Positions 12,011 to 24,863 are shown, numbered from the stretch's first letter. The stretch: 64,000 nucleotides of DNA from Cristatella mucedo (GCA_009760855.2 WPIO01000023.1:871501-935500), one strand, 5' to 3'. The notes: generated by a model not told the origin, from the letters alone. Numbers and translations are program-made.

Positions 12011-14497
12011 TAAAAAAGATTACCTGGGCTTCGTCAGCTGTGCCGTTCATTTCTGTAGCATTCCTTTAAAAAATGTCTTCAGTAGCACAGCTAAATTAAG
12101 ATTGCAGATAGTAATGATTAACTATTTTTCTTAACAAAATCAAATCATAAAAAAGCTATTTCAGTGTTAAAGACATTAACTGTCGCAAATGCCTTAGCTT
12201 TAGATTTTTTTTAATGACTATAAAATCTGTTAAAAATTGATCCACCTAAATTATATTATTAAGCAAAGCTAACAGTTATTGCGGCTCAATAATATATTTT
12301 ATAAGGCTCATATACAGAATCGTCCTATCGATCCGAGCATAGGAGCTTCGTACTGTCAGTTATAATGGTTGGGTGCTGCATGGTGGAGTTACTTTAATAA
12401 TAATCATATACTTTAACCCACTAGTTAAGCTCTACAGCAAGCTAAGTATGTGAGTACGCTCGTCCAGTTAAAGGAATCAGAGTCTATACTCTAGCCTGTC
12501 GTGAACATCTGTAAGCAAAGCCCCCTCATGTAGTAAAGAGTAATAAATGCTGATGTCTTTAAAGTAAGTCTGTGTATGACGTATTTGCAGGTAACTGCTT
12601 TTTCCTTAGCAGGTGATGACCTGCGGGAAGATGTTCTGTGTGAATTCTAATGAAAATAGGAGAACGATTTATTTGGTGCTTCACCAAGATTAAGTTTTTG
12701 TTATGCTCAAGTGGTTAGAAACTAATCTGGGAAGATATCTATTTGTCTTTTTAACATTTAAATTTCCCAACAGTAACATAACACTGGCTTCTAAAATCAA
12801 TAAGGCTGACCCACCAGCTATATCCACGGAGAGTCAAAGCATAGTAATTGCATAGCACCTAGAAGGAAATTGATTTATTCGAGGGCGTGTTATCAAGTTT
12901 CTTGCTATTAATATTACTAAAGTTGGTTTTTTCCATTAATTTTCCGTTTTTATATACAACGTTTGGAATAACATCACACCCATCAAAAATAGTAGTGTGA
13001 TAAAATGCATACAGATGAAAGATATCTTTGAAATAGCTTCATGCAGTCACCTTGTGTCAGCTGATTTGTAAGCCTTTTATGAATTCTCAGAACTAGGCAG
13101 CTAGCCATTTAATTTCCTCATTAATCAACTGACCAACTAATTCTTCAGTCATCATAGTTTAAACGCAAATTCATATTGACGGAATACACGAGTTGCTGTT
13201 GTCGTTATCGTGTATATGTATCCTCGAAAATATGACTGCATATCTCTGATCCTTAAAAATTGAAAAACGAAAAACATTCTTTCTGTACTCAAACTTTGAT
13301 GGATCAAAGTTATGCATGCATTAATTCGTCTGTGTGAAACTAAATGCAACACAAAAATTCCCTATACACGGAGTACTGTGCAAGGCTTGTAGGTTTTTTG
13401 TAGCATCTGGTTCATTACCAAGCTAAGTCCTTTACGGTTGATTATATTTTATCTCGCAGAATGATGTTATGCAGTAAGCTAAACCTGGTTACTTATTTTG
13501 TGCACTAGGTGCAAGTTGTGCATGTCGCTGAAAAAAGTCGGCGACAATGCTTAAATTCAAGAACAATCCAGCAAAAGTTCTTCAGAGTAAAAGCTGTGAA
13601 AAAAAGCTGAAATATCTACTCAAAGGTGAATTCTTGAGCTGTAGCATTATGGCTGCTCAAACGCAATAGACGTGACTTCAACAAGCCTAATGCAGGATGC
13701 CACAAGCTTCCATTGATCCACACTGCTTTAGCTAATACAGTGGGTATCTTGTTGCATTATGGCGACTCTGAGGCTGCAGTTGACTGCTATTACCTCGGTT
13801 AATTCTCTAAGTCAAGGGACTTTCGACTTAGGACAAAGCTAAATAAAAGGCCGTTCGTGCTAGAGCCCTGAATATGTTGCAGCAGAGAAGCGTAACGGAC
13901 ATACTAGCGTTTTGAAGTGAACTATCTGTCATAACTGACGAGTTACCAACTCCTTTTACGTGACGTAAATAGGATTAACTGATAGGTACCGCGTGCACTA
14001 CGGCATTGGAACACATAGTCCAATTTATTCGAGGAGGCGATGGAATTACGTGTGCTGGATTGCCTTTGCCATTGCTGAAAAACCAGGGGAAACACAGTGG
14101 TAGGGTTTTTATTCGGCAGAACAGTCAAGCATGCTCATAAAATACCTGGCGTTGGCAGTTTCAGAGCTGAACTTTCGCTGCTAAATCCAGAGTAGGAATT
14201 TAATTCGACTCGCATCTCAATTTAGGCGGATTTTAAAGAAAGGGCTCTAACCATCTGCCAATCGCATCAAGTCAAGGGTTTCATCCAAACTGGAGAAAAA
14301 CGTTTTTCCTAGAGCTGTGACTCTCGGAGAATAAACTGCGTCTCCCATGGTGAGCTCAAGGTAACATCACACGAGATCTTCCATTAGTAGAATACTCGCT
14401 TGGAGAAGTTGCATGCTAAAAGTTCGCAAAGTAAATAGTAAACTTTCTTGGATTTTTAAACAGATTTAATGCAAGCGCTCTGCCAATGTCTGTACCC
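12011..14497. other. No gene or recognisable element seen
   Basis: AT-rich sequence with no frame that I could match. Confidence 0.6.
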
Positions 14498-14634
14498 TGG
14501 TTTGGTCTAGCGGTTAAGGTTCTCACCCCGACCAAGGTCTGACTGAGGTCGTGGGCTCGAGCCCCGAGGCATATGTGAAGCGCCTGAATAGAGATTAAAT
14601 TCTCTTGGGGCGCTATATAAATGAATTATATATA
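14498..14634 (+). mobile_element. tRNA-derived SINE, best copy
   Basis: The tRNA-like head has an A box (GGTCTAGCGGTTAAGG, 14504-14519) and a B box (GGGCTCGAGCCCC, 14553-14565). It is followed by a tail with GAAGCGCCTGAATAGAGATT and the matching GGGGCGCTAT, ending AT-rich. The tail closely resembles the LINE-A 3' stem-loop. The head cannot be a working tRNA gene because no acceptor stem closes it. Confidence 0.85.
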
Positions 14635-15719
14635 CCCCTGTAAGCGCCTCTCATATGTATGGCTTCAATGTGCTAAACCAGCCAACTAAGACTATCGATG
14701 TTGTTATTATTTATTTTCAAAGTTTCTAAATTAAATATAATTTGAATCTCTTTTTTTCTGGAACACGAGCCTCACAATTTCTGTCTGCAAAGGCATTTTA
14801 CGCAGTTAGTCGAGAGATTGAATGCATGTTTTAATAGGGAGCAAAACTACTCCCAATGCAAAAATAGCTCGGTAAAAGGATTCTAGCAATGCAAAAACTT
14901 GCATATGCCGATTAAGCCGAGCTCTGATAATGTCTAGGTGCAGGTGTTACGTTCGAGACACTTGTTCTCTTAGTTGAAATGGTGTGTGAGGGAATGTCTG
15001 AAGAAGTGGTTCAAAATCTATATTTTTTAATTTATCGTTATAAAGAAAAAGTAGTTGGAGACTGCAATCCTAAATTATGGTAGTCAAAGAAATTTAAAAA
15101 ATATATTATGGCTTAGAAACCTACACAATGTTCACGCCACAACAAATGAAAGTGACTTGTTGACTAACTTAATATTGTTACAGGCATAAGTCACCTCGAT
15201 GTATGCTGTTTCTGACCTGAAACTATAAGAAGTGGAAAATGCATTACTTCAAAGTACAGTTAACAGCGATAATAAACTGCTAAATAACTGTTAGAGGGTA
15301 ATTGTTTTGGAGCACCAACAAAGATTAATCAAACCTTGACTATTTTGTATCGATTTAAATTCTTGAGCTATAAAGCGACTTTACTACTGCCCGATACTGA
15401 AATGTTAGCCAAAGCCTTTTCTTGTAAATAATTTAACTGCCAAAAGTTGTCACATTGCATTCCTAGGGTTATTTTGGATCTGAAACACCTTCTCTAAAAA
15501 TTAATTTTGAACCTCAGAGCTTGGCTTACGCGATGAGTCTTCTGTCCTGTTTGCATCTGTTTAACTCGATGACGCCATGCATCTATCACCAAAATCGGAG
15601 AGATTATCCCAAGACTTAAGGAAGAATTTATGAAAACTCGGCAGCATAATGTGGCTCTATTTTATGAGCAAGACAAGCATGCCCCAACATAAAAACAAAT
15701 CTTGTGTAACGTCGTGGGC
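14635..15719. other. No gene or recognisable element seen
   Basis: AT-rich; lies between the best SINE and the longest LINE-A copy. Confidence 0.6.
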
Positions 15720-17613
15720 GAACCTCTCTAGCTTCTCTGTCAAGAATGTAGATAAGATCAGGAAGTCAATCCATAAGATTGCAGCGTCCCAACTGGAATG
15801 CTGACACTAAAATTTCATGTAGCACCCTATTGTCTATACTCAAGCAAGTTTCTAGTGACCTCGTCCTGAATTTCATATCACAATTAGAGAAGACGACTAG
15901 CACTTTGGACCTGATTTCTACTCTCCTGCTTCAACGATACATTTATCTGCTGCTGCGATGCATAACTAACGTAAGAAGGATGTCATTAGCCGCAATCAAT
16001 GTATCACCCACTTTAAAAAAAGGCTATAGTCAGGCAAGCACTCAATAAGGCAACAGTAGACTAAAAGAACGTAAGGGACTTTCGCCCAGTCTTGCTTCTA
16101 CCATTCCTATCAAATACACACGGGAGGGCAGAGCACCTGAACTGATATGCAACTTCAAACCTTGCAAGTAAGTTCCAGCCTGGTTTTAGACCTAATCACT
16201 CGACAAAGTCAGCACTGCTTCGGATGTGTGAAGAACTACTGTGGAATGTAAACGTATGTAGGTTTTTTTGATCGATCTCTCTGCCGCTTATGATATTATC
16301 GATCACCTTAAGTCCTTCTTGAACGCCTCTCATCTTGTCAGAGCATCTCGTGCATTTATTTGCAATGGTTTAAGTCCTGTCTCTGAGAGAGACTCCAGAG
16401 TGTTTATGTGAATGGACAGAGATCATGCAAGGAACCTGGAAATGTGCTGCACCCCAGGGCTCTGCATTTGGTCCAGTTTTTTCCACTTTCTATACTATCC
16501 TTTTTGCGGATGTGATTGCCAAGCACAATATAGGCTTTCCCAACTGTGCAGTGGACTCTGAGATATAACTTTGGTTTGATCCCTCCAAGCCCCATAGCAT
16601 ATCGAATCCTCTCTACTCTCTTGCTGCATGCATTAATGAAATCCCCACATGAATGACAGCACATTTTCTTAAATTGTATGTTGATAAACTCAACTTACTG
16701 GTTACGGGCAAGCAAGTGATTCAGAAGTCGGAAAGGCTGACGCTCAAAATCAGCTCTGCCAGCATATCTCCTGTTGAATGTGGGCGAAATCTAAGTGTGA
16801 CGTTCCAAAGTGACCTTTCGTTAGACGACCACATCAGTTCCACAGTTAAGTCTGCCTACTTTCAGCCACACTGTTACTACTACGTAGGCTTGTTAAAACC
16901 GGAATACAGCATCTAAACTGGTATTGAATTTTTGACATCCTGTCTTGACTCAGTAAGTTAATGCTCTCGGGTCTACCGGCTTGTGCACTCAGGCACTTGT
17001 AGCTGGTGCAAAACCCAGCTGCTAGGCTTGTCTGTCGTGATCATCGCAGTTGCCACATCATACCACTTCTCGCCGAAATGCACTAGTTCCCAGCCAAGTG
17101 ACCCATCGACTTCTTGATTGTGTCTCTCACATTTTTCCCTTCACTTTCTGTTAGCAACCTATCTATAAGATCTTCTTCTCCACTAGGCTAAGCACCATGC
17201 TACTCGCTTTTTGGAATTTAAGTATATCCCCAGACCTTACACAAACCTCAAATCCATTAGAGACTTTTTTAGTTCGCATGCTTCCAAAGCCTGTAACTCA
17301 CTCCTGACCCGTGTCAGATCTCCTGACTTGTCTACATTTACAAATGTAATAAAAATGCATCTCTTTATGATAGCATGTCGTGGTCTCTGTGATTAGTCCT
17401 TTAAATGCTTACGCGAGATGACACAATTGCTTGCTGCCCTAACCACACTTGTTTGCCCAACCTGTCCCTGTCACCCCTACACATGTTAGTGTGGATTTTT
17501 GCTGATCATTTTACCACTAACCATTAAATCGTGCTTCATTTGCAGCAATTATAAAGCGCCTAGAAAGAGGTCAAGTTCTCCGCGGATGCATTATCAAATG
17601 TATTATTTTAATA
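15720..17613 (+). mobile_element. LINE-A, longest copy (RT through 3' tail)
   Basis: The pre-RT region reads ...TSTLDLISTLLLQRY near 15895. RT blocks are FQPGFRPNHSTKSALLRMCE (~16160-16230) and GAPQGSAFGPVF (~16455-16490). The coding end is NPAARLVCRDHRSCH-like, from ~16980. The 3' UTR and stem-loop lie at ~17550-17600, then a TTA-like tail. Several frameshifts and stops make it a dead copy. Confidence 0.85.
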
Positions 17614-18363
17614 ATATGAGGCCTTCTTTACTGCTTTAAAAGGCATGGAAGATGAATCGGTCAAAAAAACATATATGCATTTCACGAGTGTCCCTATTTA
17701 TGGGACACCACAAATTCTTCATTTGAGAAGACATTACGTTGGCTCCAGTAAAAGTAAAATGAGGCTGGCGATAAAGGCAATGCAAAGATAAAGATTTGCA
17801 AGGTAACAGTTCAATGGAATGTGCATCGAGGAAATCCACTGCCTCCGCCAAAAACAAAAGCAATTTTCCAAATAATCACTCAGGTGGTTAAGCAAGTAAG
17901 GGGCAAGATTAGCTGAAGATCGACAGTGTAAATTTACTCAGGAAAGGAAGTCCAAAGTAGAACATAGGCATTACCGATGCGAAGCCCGGGAGCTATTCTC
18001 TTACCCGCCTGCCAAGGAATAATTCTCACCTCTCGGTAATGCAATTAAAAGCACCAGCTAAATACATGCCCACATTCCCAACCATTGAACTGAATTTCCA
18101 AAAAAGTGGGCGACTCCTTTCAGAAATATCCAGGCCGTAAACCGAAGGCTTAGCAGGAATTTCAAAACCCATAAAAACAAATACAATTCTAGAAGCACAA
18201 TTTTTTCAATGTTTTCAACCCCAATAAAATCAACCAATCAATCAATAAAATCATTTAGAAACCGACCACGAACTTGCAGGTCAAAGTGCACTACTTTGGT
18301 AACATGAGGAGGTCATCTGAAACTGTGGCAATGTGACTCCTCAGAGAAGCCTATTTGGAGCTG
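17614..18363. other. No gene seen
   Basis: Contains a short CAATCAAT repeat near 18230-18245; nothing else. Confidence 0.6.
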
Positions 18364-18745
18364 CTGAGGAAATAATAATAATAATAATAATAATATTGCA
18401 CTTGATAAAGCGCCCTCAGAGAACTTAATCTCTTTCTAGGCGCTTTACATTTGCTGCAAAGTGATACGCAATAGAATGTGCACCATTAGACCACCATATA
18501 GAGGAGCTCTACGAGTCTTGTCACCATTGCTTAAGTCTGGTTAAGCCTTGCATTAAGGGATATCGAGCCATTACGATGGGAGCCGGAGTTACTATTTCCC
18601 GTATGAGCAACTTGCCTCTGTATGGGGTACAAGGCGTAGCTTGGTGAGGGAGTAGATCTGATAATAAGGATGGAGCCCAAAAATAAAGGTACCAAAAAGT
18701 AAGTGAAAACTACTATAATTCGATGGTTTGCTTGACTGGGAGATG
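18364..18745 (-). mobile_element. LINE-A 3' fragment with internal loss
   Basis: An (AAT)n tail at 18369-18393, an intact stem-loop at 18400-18450, then a jump to the C-terminal coding part (SPSQANHR region, 18600-18740). Part of the 3' UTR and coding end is missing. Confidence 0.75.
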
Positions 18746-19002
18746 AGATTTTACTTGTTGAAAGGTAATCCGAAAATTTCCATGTCGTTTTACACATTTT
18801 TGCCAGGCTTTGAATTGGACATTCTTCGCTCTTCTTACACCACTTTGCTCAGTTTTATAGACATTTTCTGCTCCTTGCAACTACCCTACACTAGCTTTCG
18901 CTAAATGTTTTACAGTACGTTTTAATTTGTCGCCAATGTAAGCAATTTTACAGCAACATATGGGGCAGTGGTTGAACATTGCTCTTGAAAACATGCCTCA
19001 GC

Positions 19003-19256
19003 CAGCAATAATACTGCTTTTAGAACAATAAGGACAGATTTCTCTGTTATGACAAATAGGAATGACCCAGGTATTTTGTAACTCTTGTAAACGGTCACTT
19101 AAACCTAAATTGAGTTCTGTAGTGCCTACACCTCCACGGGTCACTGCAGCCAATGAAGAAATCAGTACATGATCTGAACAAGCAGGAATTATCAGCGTTT
19201 GTATGCTGCAAGCGGCACTGGCATCCTCACATCTCGGGTTACATTTGAAGCCTGAT
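19003..19256 (-). other. Unassigned Cys-rich open frame
   Basis: An 80-codon-plus minus-strand frame without a good start: GFKCNPRCEDASAACSIQTL ... LQELQNTWVIPICHNREICP-YCSK, ending in TGA. Just beyond, in the same direction, lies CPICCCKIAYIGDKLKRTVK. The C-x-x-C pairs followed by a YIG stretch faintly recall the GIY-YIG region of Penelope-like elements. I do not recognise it with confidence. Confidence 0.25.
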
Positions 19257-19639
19257 CGCCGTCATACTGGATGGAGCATTCATTCAACCATCCAACTCGC
19301 CTTAAACATATTTTTTCGCCAGGCTCGTTTCGAGGATTGTTATTTTCGTGTGCGAGACTGGTACCTCTCGGCATACAGGCTTCTAATTTGGCTGGATTTC
19401 CCGCATCGTCACAAGGGCCAATGGACAAGCAGAAAATAATCTGAGGTCCTAACTACTTGTTACAGGCCATCCTGCCCTAGAGCCCGAAAACAGCTAGCCG
19501 TCATCCACCACTGGTCAACCGTGTCCTTGGAGTAGTACTGATGAGGCTAAACACGAAAGTACACAGCCAAATGCAATATACCGTACAATTGGAAGGTTAT
19601 AGTAGATAATTCCTAGTCAATTTGAAACGGATTACGATC

Positions 19640-21800
19640 AAAGCTGGCCATTGCCAGGTAGTGTATGCATTGTACTAGGTTGAACTCTCAAATGTGGTGG
19701 ACAGTGTGTAAGCTCGCAGTGAATTTTATGTGGCTTGATAAATAGAGTGTCAAACAGCCACATTTCAATCAATTTGTAACGTATTGCAGACGAAGAGGTG
19801 CCATTGCCGTCCATTGCTTTGCATGGCCATCAGTTGCTCGTTCACGATTGTTTTGAAAGGGTATGGTTGCACTTTTTAATGGTTTGCTGCAATACGCAAA
19901 AAGAGTTTGAGCTTCTCCCAGCATCCATTTGTCTTTTTGGAACGGACCATTACGGATAGATTACTGAACTTTAACCAGTAAAGTCGCTTGACCATTCAAC
20001 GGTTTTACTTTGGATTTAGGTAAACGTTATAGGTAACGGCAATTTGCTCTTGGCCTTGCCAATTTCTCATCGATATACCGTGGGTTGGGGTTTTTCCTCG
20101 GGCTATTACTGTCGGTTGCCGATCACTGCTAGCACGTTTACATGCACAGTTGATTAAATAATGTCGTTGCACTTTATACACAGTGCAAGGTGATACTTAA
20201 GATACAATTGTGCTTGGCCAAGTAACTTTTCCGTTATTTGCAGTGGATAATAATGGATTGCCTATATTGAGAGCGATCGCCGTCGATTGTTATATATTTC
20301 CCGAAATTGAGCTCACAAATTGTGTTCCAAGTATTCGAGAGCGGCCCAGTAAAACGCTACGTGGAATGGGAAATGGAGCTACGTGCAGCCAATATTTTGT
20401 CGATTTTCGTCGGATTGTTGAAGTCGGCTTTGCTGTCGGTTGCGGTGAATTGTTGACAATATAAGAGAAAAATAACTTGAAAATGTACCTACGTTTTGAC
20501 TCTGAGCACAATAAATGCTTATACAATGACAATTGGAGCTTCACACAGCCATTATGTCGCTGATTGGCCATGGTTTGCTGTCGATTTCTGGTTTGAGCAG
20601 CTGGAAAAAACTATGTGGTTGCACTTAAAACACACGGCGTTGTAATATGAATTCAAAATGGGAGTATAGAGAAACCGTTTTTTGGGCATTTTTTTGCCGA
20701 AGGCTCTGGCTTGCAGTATTGGCCTGGTCAACTGCTGCTGATTTCATTGCATTTCTGCAGAATGGTGGGGGCAACTATAACTAAATTATGTAGAAACATC
20801 AAACAGAAAGATTGGCGCCACGTTCAATTGCGATTAAATCTTTAAATGTAGGCTTTCTGGTCACTTTACCTTGGTCTGAGGTGGATTTTGCTTAAATTGC
20901 AGCAAGAAACTGGGCAGTTGCAGTCGTGCATTGCATTAGAATGCCGTGCACAATTGGGTTAAATGTTTTGGGTGCACTTTTGACTGATTCTGGACTTTTA
21001 TTCCTATAACTTAAAGCTTCTTTTTGACAAATTGAGGTTGGTTGGCATTTGCCAAGGTAATTTCAGGCGATTGCAGTGCATTGTCACAGTCTGCTCAAAA
21101 AAATTCCTTAATTTTTGGGAACGTGCACACATTGTACAGTGCGGCATTGATCTGTAATAAAAAATTTGAACTCGCCACAATCTATTTCTAGTCATTTTTT
21201 GAGTTAATCGGTGTGCATTTCTGGATTTCGCCAGGCCATTATAGTCGATTGCAAGGCGGTCCACAAAAACGCCAGTGCCAGCCAAATTGTGTGAGTACAA
21301 TTTTTAAAGCCAATACTATTATATGCGATCAAAAAAGGAGCTTTACGATATTTTTCGTTTTGAGGTGGAATGCAGTCAATTGCTGTTTCGGCCCAGGCCG
21401 TGGCAATATATTTTATTGGATTTCCTGAGAACGCCTAAGCAGCATTGCTTGAAGTCTTGCAGATACACATTAAATACAGCATAGTTTCATATTCCAAAAT
21501 AGCTGCTGCTTTGCACTGCTGACTTGTGTTGGATTTGAGGCAATCTAAAAGGAATTCAGTGCATTTTAGGCAACTGTATGTCTCAGTCTTGGCTGCTCGT
21601 TTGGATGAGTGAGCTTGTGCAAATTACATGAAATGAAATTGCAAAGTGACATTTGGTAGATGCAAAGAACAGGAGATATCCCGCAAATTTGAGCTAGCTT
21701 GGCAATGTCAATTTCCTTTCAAATCTAGCCTTATTAAATTGGATTGTGGTGAATTGTCAAAATTCGCTTAACCCATGCATGTTAATTCGTACTTGGTAGT
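19640..21800. repeat. Possible ancient degenerate tandem repeat, period roughly 150-175 bp
   Basis: Motifs such as GGCCATTGCC, GCATTTGCC, CAGGCCATT and TTGCA(G)TGCATTG recur through the region (19645, 19799, 20250, 20545, 20720, 21045, 21230, 21390). No long identities are visible, so this could also be compositional bias. Confidence 0.3.
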
Positions 21801-22159
21801 ATGGTTACTAAAAGCCGAGTGAAGCTGTATGGGTCATGTCTGAAGACGATTGTCCCGTAAGGATTGACCGATCGGACAGCCGTTGTGGTGTCTCAGTTCC
21901 AATGGACAGCATGCATGGGGAGCATGCTGACCGGAAAGTAAACAAATTCAGCAAGCATGGGATATAAATCTACCTAATTTCATTTGGTCTATTTTGCTCT
22001 ACTCATAGTCAGACGACAAGGGTTCAGCAATGCTAAGTGGCAAAAAGAGGCAGAGAAAGGAAGAAAAATGGCTACTGTGCACAAGCAGTCAACGGTTACA
22101 AATGACTAAAGCTCCATTGAAAACGAATGGTCCAAATTTTTTTTAGAGGTTGATCACGA

Positions 22160-22399
22160 CATTTCCTCAGCTTAAGATTTGCACAGCGACCCTGGTTGCT
22201 GCTGAATTCCGGCGCATACTGTGCTTTCGATGCTTCCGTAACTTTCACTTGGACACGACGAGTTGACGTATTGAAAAGCCATCCTGTGGGGTGTAAAGCT
22301 AACTTTAAATTAGCCGTGTCCAGCTTTAGAATTACGGCTCCGTTGAATGTCTGCCATCGAACATTATACTTTGAACTTCCAGCCAGAATCCTTGCTTAA
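22160..22399 (+). other. Unassigned open frame (both strands open)
   Basis: The plus frame ends LNVCHRTLYFELPARILA before TAA, with about 80 codons open. The minus strand is also open for about 100 codons over 22090-22400 (VRWQTFNGAVILKLDTANLK ...). No family recognised on either strand. It may be a relic of an unidentified element. Confidence 0.2.
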
Positions 22400-22474
22400 G
22401 AAATATGTTTTAAGATTCTGAAAGAAAAGTAGCTGAACTCAAAGAGCCATTATGGCCAGCAATGACGAATCTGA

Positions 22475-22633
22475 GTTGCACCGGAAGAGTCTGCTGAATG
22501 GTGCGCTCTTGAGGCTGAGAAAAGTGACGTTCTAGCCAGCAGCAACATGGAGCAGACCGCGATGGAGCAGCAGAAGAACGACGAATTTGTGAAGGTGAAG
22601 CCCTTTAGTCGCACAAGCAACATCGTACTGTGA
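22475..22633 (+). other. Unassigned Glu/Lys-rich open frame
   Basis: Frame from just after a TGA: APEESAEWCALEAEKSDVLA then NMEQTAMEQQKNDEFVKVKP, ending in TGA. The composition is protein-like, but there is no recognised family and no clear splice acceptor. Confidence 0.2.
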
Positions 22634-22770
22634 AGGCCTAGGCAAAAGCACGAGAACGGATTAACGATTCCCATGGTTTCCGTCTTCCTTTGAAGCCTGA
22701 AAACTAATTAAACATAATTCCTTACTAGATATGTTCAAAACGTGCGACACGGTAAGAGAAAAACAAGTTG

Positions 22771-22862
22771 GGTCGTGGGCTCGAGCCCCGAGGCATATGT
22801 GAAGCACCTGAATAGAGATTAAGTTCTCTTGGGGCGCTATATAAATGAATTATATTTATTGT
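22771..22862 (+). mobile_element. SINE, 5'-truncated
   Basis: It starts within the head at GGTCGTGGGCTCGAGCCCC and runs through the full tail to AATGAATTATATT. It abuts a LINE-A 3' end directly. Confidence 0.8.
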
Positions 22863-22996
22863 TTTTCATGCATGATTTTACTTACCATTTAATTGCATTT
22901 CCCTTTGCATCAAATGTAAAGCACCTAGAAAGAGATTAAGTTCTCTGTGGGCGCTTTATCGAGTACATTATTATTATTATTATTATTATTATTAAG
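22863..22996 (+). mobile_element. LINE-A 3' end with TTA tail
   Basis: Last ~130 bp of LINE-A: the ATGATTTTACTTACC stretch, stem-loop and (ATT)n tail. Confidence 0.85.
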
Positions 22997-23914
22997 GGAT
23001 GGTTACCCCCACTTTATTTGAAAATCGATGGTGGATCGCAGTATTCTGCATTGCTTACATCTCACAACATAATTTAAAAAGGAGTTTCAGAAGCAGTTGC
23101 ACTGTAATTCGAATAGCAAAATCTTCAAAGTAAATAGACTAAGCCGTTTGTGGAAAGGTAATTAAATCATGCTAGGTTGCACTAATAATCAAAACTTCAG
23201 CCAGCCTAAGCAAAAACGCTGAACAATATGGCCTATTGCCACAGGAAACTCACATGCTGACATAAAGCCATGGGGTTTTAAATCACGTTGATTGAGTACA
23301 AAAAAGTACATGTCGAGTGATATTACACCACCGATGTTATAGGCTACAATCCTTACAAATGAAGTATTCAAGTAACATACCACCACACAATGCAGGTTAG
23401 CCAAATTCAAAAAATTATCGTCAAAGTTGAACTTGCCAAGCAATCAAAGAAGCAGTAACCATATGGCCTAGAAGTGTAATGCATGGCCCTTCGATATGAA
23501 CACTGAAGGCTAATACGTTAGGCTTCTGCATCATTACAAGAAAGAAGTGGCACACGACCCAAAAGCGCAGAATCTAAATAGTAATGTTCAGGTAAGCAGC
23601 TATTTCCTTGCTTTCTTTTTCGGTTGAATTCAATTGTCCTGATCATGCTGAGGATTCATATTATCCGGTGCCTGCGAAGGCAACTCCAAACTAGGCCGTG
23701 TAGGACCCTGCAACTAAAAGATGCAAATATCGAGTGCACAGATAACAACACTCACCAGAGAACTAGTGTTACATAATTCCCTGGATGTGTCAAAATATCG
23801 AGCCAATGTATTTTACATATATTCTTCATGCGCTTTAATGATTTAATAACTGCAAAAATGCTGAACAGTGTCAGCATGCATAAGCACCTATTTTTATCAG
23901 CTTGCATAAGCATC

Positions 23915-24100
23915 TATAATTTGAATAATACATCTGACATAGCACTCTCGGGGAATTCAATCTCTTTCTAGGCACTTTACATTTCCTGCAAAGGGAGAAA
24001 TATTGAATGGTTAGAGGTAGCACGCTCAATGACAGCAAGCATAAAATGGCTAGATGTGATATGCACATAGTCATCATACAAATACGGTTAGCGTTGATAT
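23915..24100 (-). mobile_element. LINE-A 3' fragment, old
   Basis: A diverged stem-loop (TAGCACTCTCGGGG ... CTAGGCACTTTACA) and adjacent 3' UTR on the minus strand. No clean tail. Confidence 0.6.
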
Positions 24101-24574
24101 AGTTCCTAGCACTTGGCTCAAAAGTGCACAATTTGCTGGACACACCCGGCTCGTGTAAGTCAGGGCAGTGCAAGGCAATACTCCGACTTGATGCCACAAA
24201 CATTTATAAAAAGCCAAAATAGGAGCTACAACCCATAGTAGGGTAGTATTTTCCACACAGGCAAACACATACAAACATGGCCATGCCCTAAAGCTGCATT
24301 AGCTAGGCCTTCTGCATATAGAGTACATCATTTCAGCTGAACGTGGAATAGCACTATTTGACCATCAACAGCATTTTCTCCCTCCTTGCTGATTTTCCTC
24401 TTGGTTCTTATTCAAGCGGTAATGTTGTGATAATAATAATAACAACAATAATGACATGTTTTGAATTTTAATTTTAATGAAGTTAGCACAGTCTTTTTTC
24501 TGACACTAGTTATTATGGAAAGGAATTAGGACTAGAGGTTAGTGATATTACAGTGTCAGCATGCATAGGCTCGT

Positions 24575-24820
24575 GCAATTAGAGTAATACATTTGACATA
24601 GCACTCTCAGGGAACTTAATCTATTTCTAGGCACTTTACATTTGCTGCAAAGGGACAAAGATTTAATGATTACATTCAGCAAGCTTAATGACAACGAGCA
24701 CAACATGGCTAGATGTTAAATGCACACATTCAGCATACAAATATGGTTAGCAGCAGCCTGTACAGTGTCAGCAAGTATAGAACGTAAAGGACAATGTGTA
24801 TAGACCCACTAAATGCTAGG
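24575..24820 (-). mobile_element. LINE-A 3' fragment, old
   Basis: The same 3' UTR blocks as the 23915 copy (stem-loop, GCTGCAAAGGGA, GCAGCC...CAGTGTCAGCA, CCCACTAAATGCT). The 23915 and 24575 copies resemble each other more than the consensus. Confidence 0.65.
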
Positions 24821-24863
24821 ATAAGTAAATCCGTTTTTTGATAATTTTCAAGATCTAGATCAG

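Noticed and set aside
14498-14575. Functional tRNA gene
   Set aside because: A and B boxes are present but no acceptor or anticodon stem closes. The same unit with a LINE-like tail recurs elsewhere, so it is a SINE.
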